Source: a virus
Virus record (IMG/VR): IMGVR_UViG_3300043410_000949
Span: 1 to 20,070 of that record
Length of the DNA stretch: 20,070 nt
Strand: one strand, 5' to 3'
Shown here: in pieces, positions 7,343 through 14,973 of the stretch
Numbering within the stretch: the first letter of the stretch is position 1
How the letters are laid out: every line of letters begins with the position of its first letter
Notes under the pieces: model-generated
Database searches by the model: none
Told to the model about the DNA's origin: nothing
The model's input: only the letters and a program-made list of their open reading frames with translations
Position numbers and translations under genes: made by a program

Positions 7343-7350
7343 GATAAATA
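7343..7350 (+). promoter_or_regulatory. Candidate T4-type late promoter (GATAAATA)
   Basis: GATAAATA fits the NATAAATA late-promoter box known from T4-like marine phages. It lies in the 63-base gap after the helicase gene, and the next start is 22 bases downstream. It would open the late block 7372-13829. Confidence 0.5.
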
Positions 7351-7371
7351 ATAAAGAATTGGAGCCCGATC

Positions 7372-7635
7372 TTGCTTAAAAAAACTCGTAGCATCCTAGA
7401 GGAACTGGATAGTCATTTTCTGGAAAAAGACAAGGAAAATGTACTAGAAAGTCGTGCTGATCACGTAATACAAGGTGCTATACATCTAATCAACATGATT
7501 AGAGAAAATTATGATAGCGAATCTGCGGCTGAACTTGAGCGTCGTTTGTTAAACAGTATACGAGCTCAAGACCCAAATAAATTTACAAGAGGGATCAGGA
7601 GAATTCGCAGTGAAAATAACACATCTAACAAATAA
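7372..7635 (+). CDS. Small conserved phage protein with TTG start
   Basis: An 87-residue, highly charged, all-helical protein (KKTRSILEELDSHFLEKDKENV at the start is more than a family hint: this opening is familiar from marine T4-like phages, function unknown). The TTG start is supported by GGAG at 7361-7364 with a 7-base spacer, and there is no ATG near it. The N-terminus contains ILEE and VLES but neither fits the [L/I]-x-E|[A/G/S] cleavage rule seen in the following genes. The 3' end overlaps the next gene by 26 bases. A role in head assembly is possible from position only. Confidence 0.75.
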   Translation: MLKKTRSILEELDSHFLEKDKENVLESRADHVIQGAIHLINMIRENYDSESAAELERRLLNSIRAQDPNKFTRGIRRIRSENNTSNK

Positions 7636-10330
7636 CGAAGAATTTGATATAGCGGCAAATCCGATATATCACGAGACAGTTCAACTGGTTCGCGAATTCA
7701 ACATGTTGTGTGAAGGACAAGCACTAAGTCCTGAACAAGTTAATCAGCTGTTTACAGCCGCTGAAGAAACAATGAACAGCACCAACAAGAATCGCACCAT
7801 GGCGGGCAAAGCAGGGGAACTGCTAGGCAAGCTGGGACAAAAGATTCAATCAGGCGCACACTGGTTACAAGATACAACTGGTGTTAAGTTTCTTGACAAA
7901 GGATTCAAAGAACTCAAACAAGGAATTACACAACGCCTAGGCAACACAGAAGGTGGCGCCGCTCTATTAAGAAAACTAGACTACTGGGCACAGCTACATC
8001 AAAAGTATCCTACAACCAGCAAATTCTTTTACAACACCATTGCAGTACTAACTGGTGGTTTGTCACAAGGTTTAACAGCACCTGCACTATTGAGTCTTGC
8101 TAAAACAGCAGACGGTGTTTTGCAAGGTGAACAATTAAGTACAGCGTTTGGTCGTGGTGTTGCCACTGGTTCAAAAGCATTGGCTGTTAGCAAAGGTATT
8201 GATGCTGCCAAGGCAGCTGGTCACTATGCCGCAGACGTTGGCGGAGACATTGCACAAGGTATTGGTAACCTTGGTGCTGCCGCTAAAGCCAAAGCAGGTG
8301 CCGCCGCTGATGCAGTCAGAGCAGGCGCACACAAATTTGCACAGTCTACACAAGACTTGATTCCTAATGCAAATGCAGACACTATTACCCCAGGGGGCGG
8401 CGAAGCACCTCCAGCTGTTGTGCCACCTAAGCCAGCAGTAGTACCACCCAAGCCAGCTGATGTGCCCGGAGGCGGAGGTGACGCACCTGTAGTACCACCT
8501 AAGCCAGCAGTAGTACCACCCAAGCCAGCGGATGTTCCGGGAGGTGGTGATACCCCTGCAGGTGGCGAAGTTGTTGTTGCAAAAGGTGACCAAATTGGAA
8601 AACTAGCTGCCGCCAAAGGACAGACTGCACAACAATGGATTGATGCCAATCCTGAAATGGCCGCAAAGTTAAACAAGGCAGGTACAAACCTACCAATTGG
8701 TACAAAATTACAAGTTCCAACTGCACCAAAGCCAGCTGGTTCAAATGTATGGACAGGATACAAAGGCGGCCTGGCCAATGAAGCATATATTATTCCTGGC
8801 AAAGGACTATTAGAAGGTTTCAGCATTGTTAGTTTGCCATTGTCGCAGTTTGTTGACCGTCAGCTAACAGAACAAAAGAGTACTCTAAATAAATCTCTAG
8901 GTCGTAGCGTTAACAGTATTTCTCTAACACCAGTTGGTGTACAGACAATCTTCTTTAACGTAGAAAAACTACACGAACATGTTATAGCACAAGAAGCACG
9001 CCGTAACAGATTTGGTCGCGAAACAAGTACAGCGTTGGGCAGACAAGCTGGTAAGAGAGGTCAGACTGCACAGCAGTTTGCACAATCAAACCCAGTAGGA
9101 GCCGCTACCACGGCAATGACCAACCCAACAACCAATGACTATCGTATGGATCAGCCTGCTGACCCAATGTCAACTCGTCAACCTGGTGATGTAGCGGCAA
9201 TGAACCGAGGCATGGATCGTTATAAGTTAAACATTGATAACAGACCAAAACCTAAACCAGGTGAAGATCCAACAATGGATGCTGTACCAGGGGATGATGT
9301 TACACCTGGGGCAGATACTGCACCAGCACCAAATCTTGATACCACACATAAAGGTCCGGTTGGAGGCAGCTTCCTAGACCGTGTTGAAAAAGGTTTGAAC
9401 TATGCAGGTGGCAAGATATCTGATGCATGGAAATATGCAACTACCAAAGTCACTGCTGAACGTTTGCAGAACATTTGGAAAGACATGGGCTCCAAGGCAG
9501 ACTCTGACCAGGTAGCACAAGTTCTATTGCGTGGCGGCGTTCCTGTAGACATGATACAAAGTTTGTATTCACAAATGGGATTGCCAGAGCCTCAGAATCT
9601 TACACCACCAGCTGGTGCCGCACAAACTGATGATGAAATCACAGCAGCCGCAAATGCCGCACTACGTGGTGGACCTCCATTGACCATGGCGCAAAAGGTT
9701 CGCTTGGATATGATGCGTAAGAAACAAGGTCTAAGACCAATAGATAATATTCCAGTGGACAGAGGCGATGGTGCTAGTACTAGCAGTACAGTTGGTAGCT
9801 TGAGCTCTCCTAATGCATCATCAGGTGGTGCTAGTGCAAGCACAGACACAGGCGGAGCAGAAACAGGAACCACAACTTCTAGTAGTTCCGGCGATGGTGT
9901 CACAGCACAAGCAACAAATACTATATTGCCACAGATCGCACGTATGGTTGGCACACAGTATGCAGATGACTTAATTACAATTATTGACACTGCAATGAGT
10001 GTACTACAACGTAGTGCTCCAACTGCCTATAGAGAAAAACTAATGGCATTGCGTGGACAAACAGCTGGCGAACAACTTGAGAAGCCACAAGAGATTGTAA
10101 AGAGAACCACTGCTCCAAGAAATAAAAAAGCTCCGTTGAAAGTACCTAAGAGAAAACTTGGACCAACTGGTGTAGTCGGCACACCGACTCCAACATCAAC
10201 TCCAACAGCAGAACCTGCAACAGGTACTCTTGGCGAGTCACGTAGAGTCTACGGTGGCAAATACATCAAGGAATCTATTGATAAAAAGTTATCAAGAGAA
10301 TTTGAAAACTTCTTATTGAAAATGGAGTAA
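7610..10330 (+). CDS. Large Ala/Pro-rich virion-type protein with LysM-like domain
   Basis: A 906-residue protein starting at GTG 7610, supported by AGGAG at 7597-7601. Residues 1-36 include MLCE|G, a prohead-protease-type site at E35. Residues 60-245 are alanine- and glycine-rich helices. Residues 269-317 hold two copies of a proline-rich repeat with PPKPAVVPPKPADVPGGG. Residues about 320-370 look like a LysM domain (VVVAKGDQIGKLAA at its start, IGTKLQVP at its end), a peptidoglycan-binding fold. Then come long low-complexity linkers and a helical C-terminal part with ILPQIARMVGTQYADDL near residue 770. The C-terminus has two further sites (LGE876|S and IKE888|S). It is probably a structural or injected virion protein; no enzyme motif is seen. 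The function is inferred from composition and place. Confidence 0.8.
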   Translation: MKITHLTNNEEFDIAANPIYHETVQLVREFNMLCEGQALSPEQVNQLFTAAEETMNSTNKNRTMAGKAGELLGKLGQKIQSGAHWLQDTTGVKFLDKGFKELKQGITQRLGNTEGGAALLRKLDYWAQLHQKYPTTSKFFYNTIAVLTGGLSQGLTAPALLSLAKTADGVLQGEQLSTAFGRGVATGSKALAVSKGIDAAKAAGHYAADVGGDIAQGIGNLGAAAKAKAGAAADAVRAGAHKFAQSTQDLIPNANADTITPGGGEAPPAVVPPKPAVVPPKPADVPGGGGDAPVVPPKPAVVPPKPADVPGGGDTPAGGEVVVAKGDQIGKLAAAKGQTAQQWIDANPEMAAKLNKAGTNLPIGTKLQVPTAPKPAGSNVWTGYKGGLANEAYIIPGKGLLEGFSIVSLPLSQFVDRQLTEQKSTLNKSLGRSVNSISLTPVGVQTIFFNVEKLHEHVIAQEARRNRFGRETSTALGRQAGKRGQTAQQFAQSNPVGAATTAMTNPTTNDYRMDQPADPMSTRQPGDVAAMNRGMDRYKLNIDNRPKPKPGEDPTMDAVPGDDVTPGADTAPAPNLDTTHKGPVGGSFLDRVEKGLNYAGGKISDAWKYATTKVTAERLQNIWKDMGSKADSDQVAQVLLRGGVPVDMIQSLYSQMGLPEPQNLTPPAGAAQTDDEITAAANAALRGGPPLTMAQKVRLDMMRKKQGLRPIDNIPVDRGDGASTSSTVGSLSSPNASSGGASASTDTGGAETGTTTSSSSGDGVTAQATNTILPQIARMVGTQYADDLITIIDTAMSVLQRSAPTAYREKLMALRGQTAGEQLEKPQEIVKRTTAPRNKKAPLKVPKRKLGPTGVVGTPTPTSTPTAEPATGTLGESRRVYGGKYIKESIDKKLSREFENFLLKME
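8423..8529 (+). repeat. Two 35-base exact repeats with 72-base period, coding for PPKP repeats
   Basis: Bases 8423-8457 and 8495-8529 are identical. They encode PPKPAVVPPKPA twice, in frame, 24 codons apart. Each copy itself contains two near copies of a 21-base unit. Such arrays change length by slippage or recombination. Confidence 0.85.
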
Positions 10331-10333
10331 GCA

Positions 10334-11104
10334 ATGCAGTTAAGTGAAGGCGGAAATGCTATTCCTACATCCGTGCCTGTTGCTCGCGCGGATGTAGCAA
10401 AGATTGTATCAACAGCCAAACGTTTATTGCCTGCTGAACTATTAAAGCGTATTCAAACAGACATTGGCAGTGCTGGATACAAAGTTGAATCTGGTGACAT
10501 TGATGTCATGGTAGAAGCTGAAGATGTTGTGGCGTTGTTTCAAACACAAAGCGAAAAGAATCCTGTGTTGGCCGCTAAGAAAGCCTTGGAAGCCTACTTC
10601 CGTGGCAAAGGAATTGAAGCCAAAGTAAACGGTAACAATGTCAGCATTGGTATTCCGTATGGCAAAGCAGTAGCACAGGTTGACGTCATGGTCATACATG
10701 ATGCCGCATTGGTTGCGCCATATCACCAACATGGCCCACGTGGCAGTTACAGCGATGCTGATTTCAAAGGACAAGCAATCTTTGTATTGATGAACAGCAT
10801 TGGTAAAGCACTGGGCTACAAGTTTGATGCATTTGGTGCTAAACTCATGCGCCGTGATGACAACACAGTTGTTGCACGTGACAGAGATGCTGTTGCCAAA
10901 GCATTGTTGAATCCTAAAGCCACTGGCGATGATCTTAACAGCGTGAAAAGTATCATGCGAGCATTAGAAAACGATCCAATGCGTAACGAAAAACTGGCAC
11001 AGGCACGTGAAGATGAAAAGAAAGGTTTTATTTCATTGCACGAACCTTTGGCAGAAGGATCAGCACCTTGGTTCCGTATGATGCAAAGTATCTTGGTGCA
11101 ATGA
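10334..11104 (+). CDS. Nucleotidyltransferase-fold protein 1, likely capsid cargo
   Basis: A 256-residue protein with the pol-beta nucleotidyltransferase signature: a helix, then SGDIDVMV at residues 53-60 (two metal-binding aspartates D55 and D57) and a third acidic residue at D117 in AQVDVMVI. This fold transfers nucleotides to RNA, proteins or small molecules. The very N-terminus, MQLSE|GG, fits the T4 prohead-protease site [L/I]-x-E|[G/A/S]; another, LAE241|G, lies near the C-terminus. From memory, cyanophages carry related proteins starting MQLxEGGN. The expected GS motif before the aspartates is weak (GSAGY at 45-49). It follows the 906-residue gene after 3 bases and abuts the second nucleotidyltransferase gene with no gap. 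The target is unknown. Confidence 0.75.
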   Translation: MQLSEGGNAIPTSVPVARADVAKIVSTAKRLLPAELLKRIQTDIGSAGYKVESGDIDVMVEAEDVVALFQTQSEKNPVLAAKKALEAYFRGKGIEAKVNGNNVSIGIPYGKAVAQVDVMVIHDAALVAPYHQHGPRGSYSDADFKGQAIFVLMNSIGKALGYKFDAFGAKLMRRDDNTVVARDRDAVAKALLNPKATGDDLNSVKSIMRALENDPMRNEKLAQAREDEKKGFISLHEPLAEGSAPWFRMMQSILVQ

Positions 11105-12124
11105 ATGAAAAGTTGGGAATTTCTTACTGAGGGTGGATGGGACACAACTGTCACACAAGGCACAGTTATTAAACCCGCGGTTGTAAAAACTGCACTTGGT
11201 GTTGTACAAAACTTTGTCAAAGACTTCAATCGTTTTTTAGCCGCACACAATCAAGGACCAGTTGAAATGGGTCGCCCCACTGGATCCAGCGCATATCACG
11301 AGCGTGATCAAGAAGCAGACCCAGACAAGATCTATGGTGACATTGATCTACAAATGATTGCTCCTCCGGTTGAAGGACTAACCTACGGTCAGTTTACAAC
11401 TCACTGGAACAAACTAGCAGATGAATTTGTTCGTACACAAACTCCTAGTTATGTACACAACACTGAAAGCAAACCAGGACATCCTATATTTCAAATTGGT
11501 CCTAATGCCTATGTACAGGTAGACTTCATGTGGCACGAAGAACGTTTGCGTGACTGGGGTGCCACTCGTGTAACACCAGAGCATGGTGTTAAAGGTTTAC
11601 TAACAGGTAATATGTACAGCGTGTTTGGTGAGCTGATGGATCTAAGTATTCAACATGCAGGCGTACAATTAAAAATACAAGATGGTCAGCATGTGCCTTT
11701 TAGCAAACAAAAAGGCACACAGGTTATCACAGTTACCACAAGCCCAGGTACTTTTATATTAGATACATTTAGATATCTTGCAGAACAACTGGGCATACAC
11801 GATCCACAGATAAGTCCGTTGTTAAAACAGTTTCCGGGCAATGACATCAATGATGTACGTATTGAGAAATTGGTGCAAGGTGTTAAAGGATTTGCAGCCA
11901 GCGCAGAAGCAAATGGTATGTTTGGTAAAGGCGCACTGGCTAAGTATAGTTCAGCTGGCGATTTTATGTCTGCATTCTGGAATCGCTACAAAGAAAAAGC
12001 CATGATTGATGTTGAGGGCAAAAAGCGTGACAAGGCACAGACACCTGACGCTATTGCACGTGCAGACAACGATCGCAAGAAAATTTTACAAGGACTAAAA
12101 ATGGTCCAAGGTTATTTCCAATGA
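11105..12124 (+). CDS. Nucleotidyltransferase-fold protein 2, likely capsid cargo
   Basis: A 339-residue protein with a clearer pol-beta-type active site: a GS motif in RPTGSSAY (residues 57-64), YGDIDLQM at 77-84 with aspartates D79 and D81, and a third aspartate D140 in VQVDFMWHE. The helical C-terminal half ends in a basic region (GKKRDKAQ). The N-terminus MKSWEFLTE|GG closely resembles the capsid-targeting leader of the T4 internal proteins and carries a prohead-protease-type site after E9. The start directly follows the stop of the first nucleotidyltransferase gene, and its stop overlaps the ligase-like gene (ATGA). The two transferases differ in length and sequence, so they are not a recent duplication. 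Substrate unknown. Confidence 0.78.
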   Translation: MKSWEFLTEGGWDTTVTQGTVIKPAVVKTALGVVQNFVKDFNRFLAAHNQGPVEMGRPTGSSAYHERDQEADPDKIYGDIDLQMIAPPVEGLTYGQFTTHWNKLADEFVRTQTPSYVHNTESKPGHPIFQIGPNAYVQVDFMWHEERLRDWGATRVTPEHGVKGLLTGNMYSVFGELMDLSIQHAGVQLKIQDGQHVPFSKQKGTQVITVTTSPGTFILDTFRYLAEQLGIHDPQISPLLKQFPGNDINDVRIEKLVQGVKGFAASAEANGMFGKGALAKYSSAGDFMSAFWNRYKEKAMIDVEGKKRDKAQTPDAIARADNDRKKILQGLKMVQGYFQ

Positions 12125-13275
12125 AGATATTTGAAGTATTTGAACGCAAGCCAGAGCCTCGCTTTATAGTTGAGGGCATTGTGCATCCAGAAGACCGTGT
12201 GTGGACTGATGGCATTGCCGGCGCCAAGCGTTCTGTTGCTGAGTTATCTGGCATGACATCCGGCAAGGAATTAACCACAATCAAGTGGGACGGGTTTCCT
12301 GCACTGGTGTTTGGTCGCAACGTAGACGGCCAGCTATTGGTAACTGACAAGCACATGTTTGAAAAGAAAGATGGATCAGGTCGTGTGACCAGTCCAGAAG
12401 AATTTCAACAGTATGATGTCAATCGTGGTGCTGACCGTTCAGACCTGTATGGCAAAATTAACATACTGTGGCCAGCACTGGAAGCAATCATTCCTTCAAA
12501 CTTTAGAGGATTTTATTTTGGCGACTTGTTGTATGCAGGCCGTTTGCAACCAGCAAATGGTGTGTACACATTCAAACCTAACACAGTGACATACCGAGTT
12601 CCTCTTAAACTAGGCAACCAGCCTAATCCAGTGGCAGAAAAAATTGCAAGTAGCATTGGTGGAATAGCGGTACACAGTTTCATTCCTGGCATTGGCGAAC
12701 CAGACCAGCCACTGAAAGGCACAGGCGGATTGCCAACTGATGGTAATCCAATTTGGTTTGTAACAGGTGAAATGCCTGTTCCCAAAGTAACCATTGCACC
12801 TGCTTCACAAAAAACAGTAAATGCAGTAATAGACAAATACGATACCGCGGTAACAGACTTCCTAGGACAACTTACCGCAATGAAAGCCAAAGGAATAATT
12901 GGCTTGGCCAGCAAATACATTACCAGCAAAATCACAGCAGGTAATTTTGATCACATGCTGGAAGGCTTCTACGCATACCTAAATGCCAACTTGTCTCCAG
13001 GCGCTAATCAAAAGTTGCTGGGTGGCGGACAAGGATGGTTGTACAAAGAAGGTAGAGCAGGACTCGAAGGCATGTTTGCTATATGGGTAGCATTGTACAA
13101 TTTCAAACTTGAAATTAAAAAGCAAATTGATGCACAGCAAGCATCCAGTGGAGTACAGGCATTCACAGGCAGCGATCCTGGACACGAAGGATATGTTGTA
13201 GGTGGTGGTGCAGACAAGTTTAAGTTAATTGACCGACTGGGATTTAGTAAAGCAAACTTTGCTAAAAATGGATAA
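12121..13275 (+). CDS. DNA/RNA-ligase-fold protein (DUF6267-like), likely capsid cargo
   Basis: A 384-residue protein with the ordered motifs of the covalent nucleotidyltransferase (ligase and capping enzyme) family: motif I TIKWDGFPA with K55 as the nucleotide-accepting lysine, a motif III-like GFYFGDLL at 130-137, motif IV HEGYVV with E356, and motif V KFKLID at 366-371. The KWDGxPAxVFGR wording matches phage proteins I recall as DUF6267. The distance from motif III to IV is long (about 220 residues), so there is a large insert and the protein is not a standard ligase. The leader MKIFEVFERKPEPRFIVE|G carries a prohead-protease-type site after E18. Both ends overlap neighbours (ATGA and TAATG). 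It may seal or adenylate nucleic acid on entry into the host; the reaction is not proved. Confidence 0.75.
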   Translation: MKIFEVFERKPEPRFIVEGIVHPEDRVWTDGIAGAKRSVAELSGMTSGKELTTIKWDGFPALVFGRNVDGQLLVTDKHMFEKKDGSGRVTSPEEFQQYDVNRGADRSDLYGKINILWPALEAIIPSNFRGFYFGDLLYAGRLQPANGVYTFKPNTVTYRVPLKLGNQPNPVAEKIASSIGGIAVHSFIPGIGEPDQPLKGTGGLPTDGNPIWFVTGEMPVPKVTIAPASQKTVNAVIDKYDTAVTDFLGQLTAMKAKGIIGLASKYITSKITAGNFDHMLEGFYAYLNANLSPGANQKLLGGGQGWLYKEGRAGLEGMFAIWVALYNFKLEIKKQIDAQQASSGVQAFTGSDPGHEGYVVGGGADKFKLIDRLGFSKANFAKNG

Positions 13276-13829
13276 TGTTTGACTTTATAAAAGAAGAAAT
13301 ATTTGAAGCACGTATGTTTCGCACACCAGTGAGTGTCAGCGGGCGCACAGCCGCAGATCTTGCACGTGTGTTGTATGTGTCTTTGCTTGCAGTAGAACTG
13401 GTCAGACAAATAGATGAGCGCACAGCACAACACTATGCCGCACTCACAATACAGTGGGGCGACTTTGATCACATACGCGGCAGTGCAACAGACTTGGCCA
13501 ACATAATTGCTGTACTAAGCAACCAGCGTGACTTTGAAAAATATGTAGAGCCCAACTATGACATCAGCGCACCTGTGCTACAGATTAAAAGTTACCTGCG
13601 TAGCGTATGGCAGGGCTACTGGTTTCACGGACGTGATAGACAAGCGTTTATGAACATAGAAACCATGCTGGGCATCAGCGACAGCACACTGAGTCAAATA
13701 CGCAGAATTGTGCTGGACTGGAAACTGTATGAAGTCAATGATCACAAAACAGCAGTTCATAATATACGCAGAGAATTGTCCCGTCATGCAGTGCGTTTAG
13801 ATCTAATTGAATTCTTACCAAACCTCTAA
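13275..13829 (+). CDS. Unknown helical protein with capsid-cargo leader
   Basis: A 184-residue mostly helical protein, rich in arginine and aromatic residues (SVWQGYWFHGRDRQAF near 111). The start MFDFIKEEIFE|A fits the prohead-protease site after E11, as in its three upstream neighbours. The region IETMLGISDSTLSQIRRIVLDWK (about 128-150) looks like a helix-turn-helix, but I cannot name a family. The ATG overlaps the ligase-like gene's TAA, so it belongs to the same translation unit, and the unit ends here before a late promoter box. It may be a partner of the three enzymes. Confidence 0.7.
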   Translation: MFDFIKEEIFEARMFRTPVSVSGRTAADLARVLYVSLLAVELVRQIDERTAQHYAALTIQWGDFDHIRGSATDLANIIAVLSNQRDFEKYVEPNYDISAPVLQIKSYLRSVWQGYWFHGRDRQAFMNIETMLGISDSTLSQIRRIVLDWKLYEVNDHKTAVHNIRRELSRHAVRLDLIEFLPNL

Positions 13830-13844
13830 CTTTTTTAGTCAGAT

Positions 13845-13852
13845 CATAAATA
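13845..13852 (+). promoter_or_regulatory. Candidate T4-type late promoter (CATAAATA)
   Basis: CATAAATA fits the NATAAATA late box. It lies in the 68-base gap before the gene at 13898, leaving room for a leader of about 35 bases. A perfect palindrome CTACATGTAG (13854-13863) lies just downstream, around the expected start of transcription. Confidence 0.55.
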
Positions 13853-13885
13853 TCTACATGTAGCGCATAGACGCTCATTAAATTT

Positions 13886-13891
13886 AGGAGA
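13886..13891 (+). promoter_or_regulatory. Strong ribosome-binding site (AGGAGA)
   Basis: AGGAGA with a 6-base A-rich spacer to the ATG at 13898. It is the best Shine-Dalgarno sequence in the window; most other genes rely on overlap coupling. Confidence 0.75.
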
Positions 13892-13897
13892 AATAAA

Positions 13898-14398
13898 ATG
13901 GCAGTATTTACAAGAACCCGTGGTGGTGTTGGTGTAGAAGGTAAAATCAACGGCGATAACAATGCGTCCTCAACCTTCCGTGGTAACCAAATTGGTGCAT
14001 CATTAACTTTTTACAAAATTCTAGTTAAAGATGGTAGCAATGCCGCAGTTGATCTACGTGGCGAAATGGCAGCAGATGTACGTGCTCCAGGCAGCAACGG
14101 TAGCGAAGGTGGTACAGGTCTAGCTGTTGAAGCTATTCTACGTGCTCTACCAAGCCAAGTTTTGTCTTACTCTGTTGTTAACGACAACACTGGTGCAATC
14201 CACGTTATTTGCGACGGTCACGCCGCACCTAGCTCAACCAATGCAGAAGGTACTACATCTGGTACAGGCCAGAACTTCAACAGCAATGGCGAAAGCGTAC
14301 AAGGCAACATTCGTCGTCTAGGTACAGCAGTTGGTACTAACAACATCGACGTTAGCGGTACAACAGTAACACTAGGCACAAGCTACGTAATTTCTTAA
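13898..14398 (+). CDS. Probable abundant virion protein, unknown family
   Basis: A 166-residue Gly/Ser/Thr/Asn/Ala-rich protein with no cysteine-rich or catalytic motif and a beta-strand-like alternation, typical of structural or decoration proteins. It has its own late promoter box, the strongest ribosome site in the window and a strong terminator, so it can be a single-gene transcript. Codon use leans to GGT, CGT, GAC and AAC, as in highly expressed phage genes. The protein has only one cysteine (in HVICDGHA). I cannot match it to a named T4 protein; a capsid decoration or tail tube-associated protein is possible. It shows no prohead-protease site near its N-terminus. Confidence 0.75.
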   Translation: MAVFTRTRGGVGVEGKINGDNNASSTFRGNQIGASLTFYKILVKDGSNAAVDLRGEMAADVRAPGSNGSEGGTGLAVEAILRALPSQVLSYSVVNDNTGAIHVICDGHAAPSSTNAEGTTSGTGQNFNSNGESVQGNIRRLGTAVGTNNIDVSGTTVTLGTSYVIS

Positions 14399-14430
14399 TC
14401 AACTGTTCGTTTGCAGTTAAGAAAGCAGAG

Positions 14431-14455
14431 AAGGCACTTTTACAGTGCCTTTTTT
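14431..14455 (+). terminator. Rho-independent terminator
   Basis: AAGGCACT (14431-14438) pairs perfectly with AGTGCCTT (14444-14451) around a 5-base loop, followed by a T run. A weaker hairpin, AACTG/CAGTT (14401-14418) flanked by TTTCTT/AAGAAA, lies directly before it at the gene end. Confidence 0.88.
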
Positions 14456-14474
14456 GTTGGCCATAAGTAAGTGT

Positions 14475-14909
14475 ATGAGCACAAGAGATCAAGTCATCAC
14501 AGCATTTACATTGGTGGACATAACACAGACAGGTGTTATACGTGACACTGACGGGCGTGAGCTTGAAAGAAATCAACAGCGTAACTGGGAAACAGTATTA
14601 CAATGCATTGGTATCCGAGCACAGCCTATGAACATTCAGATGCCGCCGGGACCAATTGAACATGCTGAAATGAAAAACTACGAGTTTGGAGAATTCTTCA
14701 CAGGCGAACACAAGGTCTGGGCATTTAGTTTTTCAGTTGAACATCCAGATGTTTTCCACGATGGGAAAAGCCGCTTGGGATACCTGGAAGATTCATTTAA
14801 TGAAGTTCCTATCATAAGCTATCTGACAGAAACTGCACGTTTTATGTTGCCTATCTTTTATACTCATGGCGCTATCAAAAACATATATTTTAAGATACGC
14901 GAAATTTGA
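14475..14909 (+). CDS. Conserved phage protein, unknown function
   Basis: A 144-residue protein starting at the ATG at 14475 (MSTRDQVITAF); a non-ATG start 30 bases earlier would lie in the terminator tail and is rejected. Distinctive stretches are RNQQRNWETVLQCIGIRAQP and ETARFMLPIFYTHGAI. No membrane segment or catalytic motif is clear. I recall similar proteins in marine T4-like phages next to capsid genes. No strong ribosome site is seen, so low expression by read-through past the terminator or an internal promoter is possible. Confidence 0.75.
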   Translation: MSTRDQVITAFTLVDITQTGVIRDTDGRELERNQQRNWETVLQCIGIRAQPMNIQMPPGPIEHAEMKNYEFGEFFTGEHKVWAFSFSVEHPDVFHDGKSRLGYLEDSFNEVPIISYLTETARFMLPIFYTHGAIKNIYFKIREI

Positions 14910-14916
14910 TTAAATA
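14909..14916 (+). promoter_or_regulatory. Weak late-promoter-like box (ATTAAATA)
   Basis: TTAAATA differs by one base from the CTAAATA form of the late box and sits at the start of the 64-base gap before 14974. The same gap holds a direct repeat AAGGCTCA at 14951-14958 and 14963-14970. Confidence 0.25.
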
Positions 14917-14973
14917 GTATAGATGTCCTGGCATCCATTGGCAACTTATTAAGGCTCATATCAAGGCTCAAAA

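Noticed and set aside
8224-8826. 200-residue open frame on the minus strand
   Set aside because: It is the reverse image of the Ala/Pro/Gly-rich codons of the 906-residue gene; low complexity and no start signals.
14127-14321. 64-residue + strand frame within the abundant virion-type gene
   Set aside because: Shifted frame inside a well supported gene, no ribosome site.
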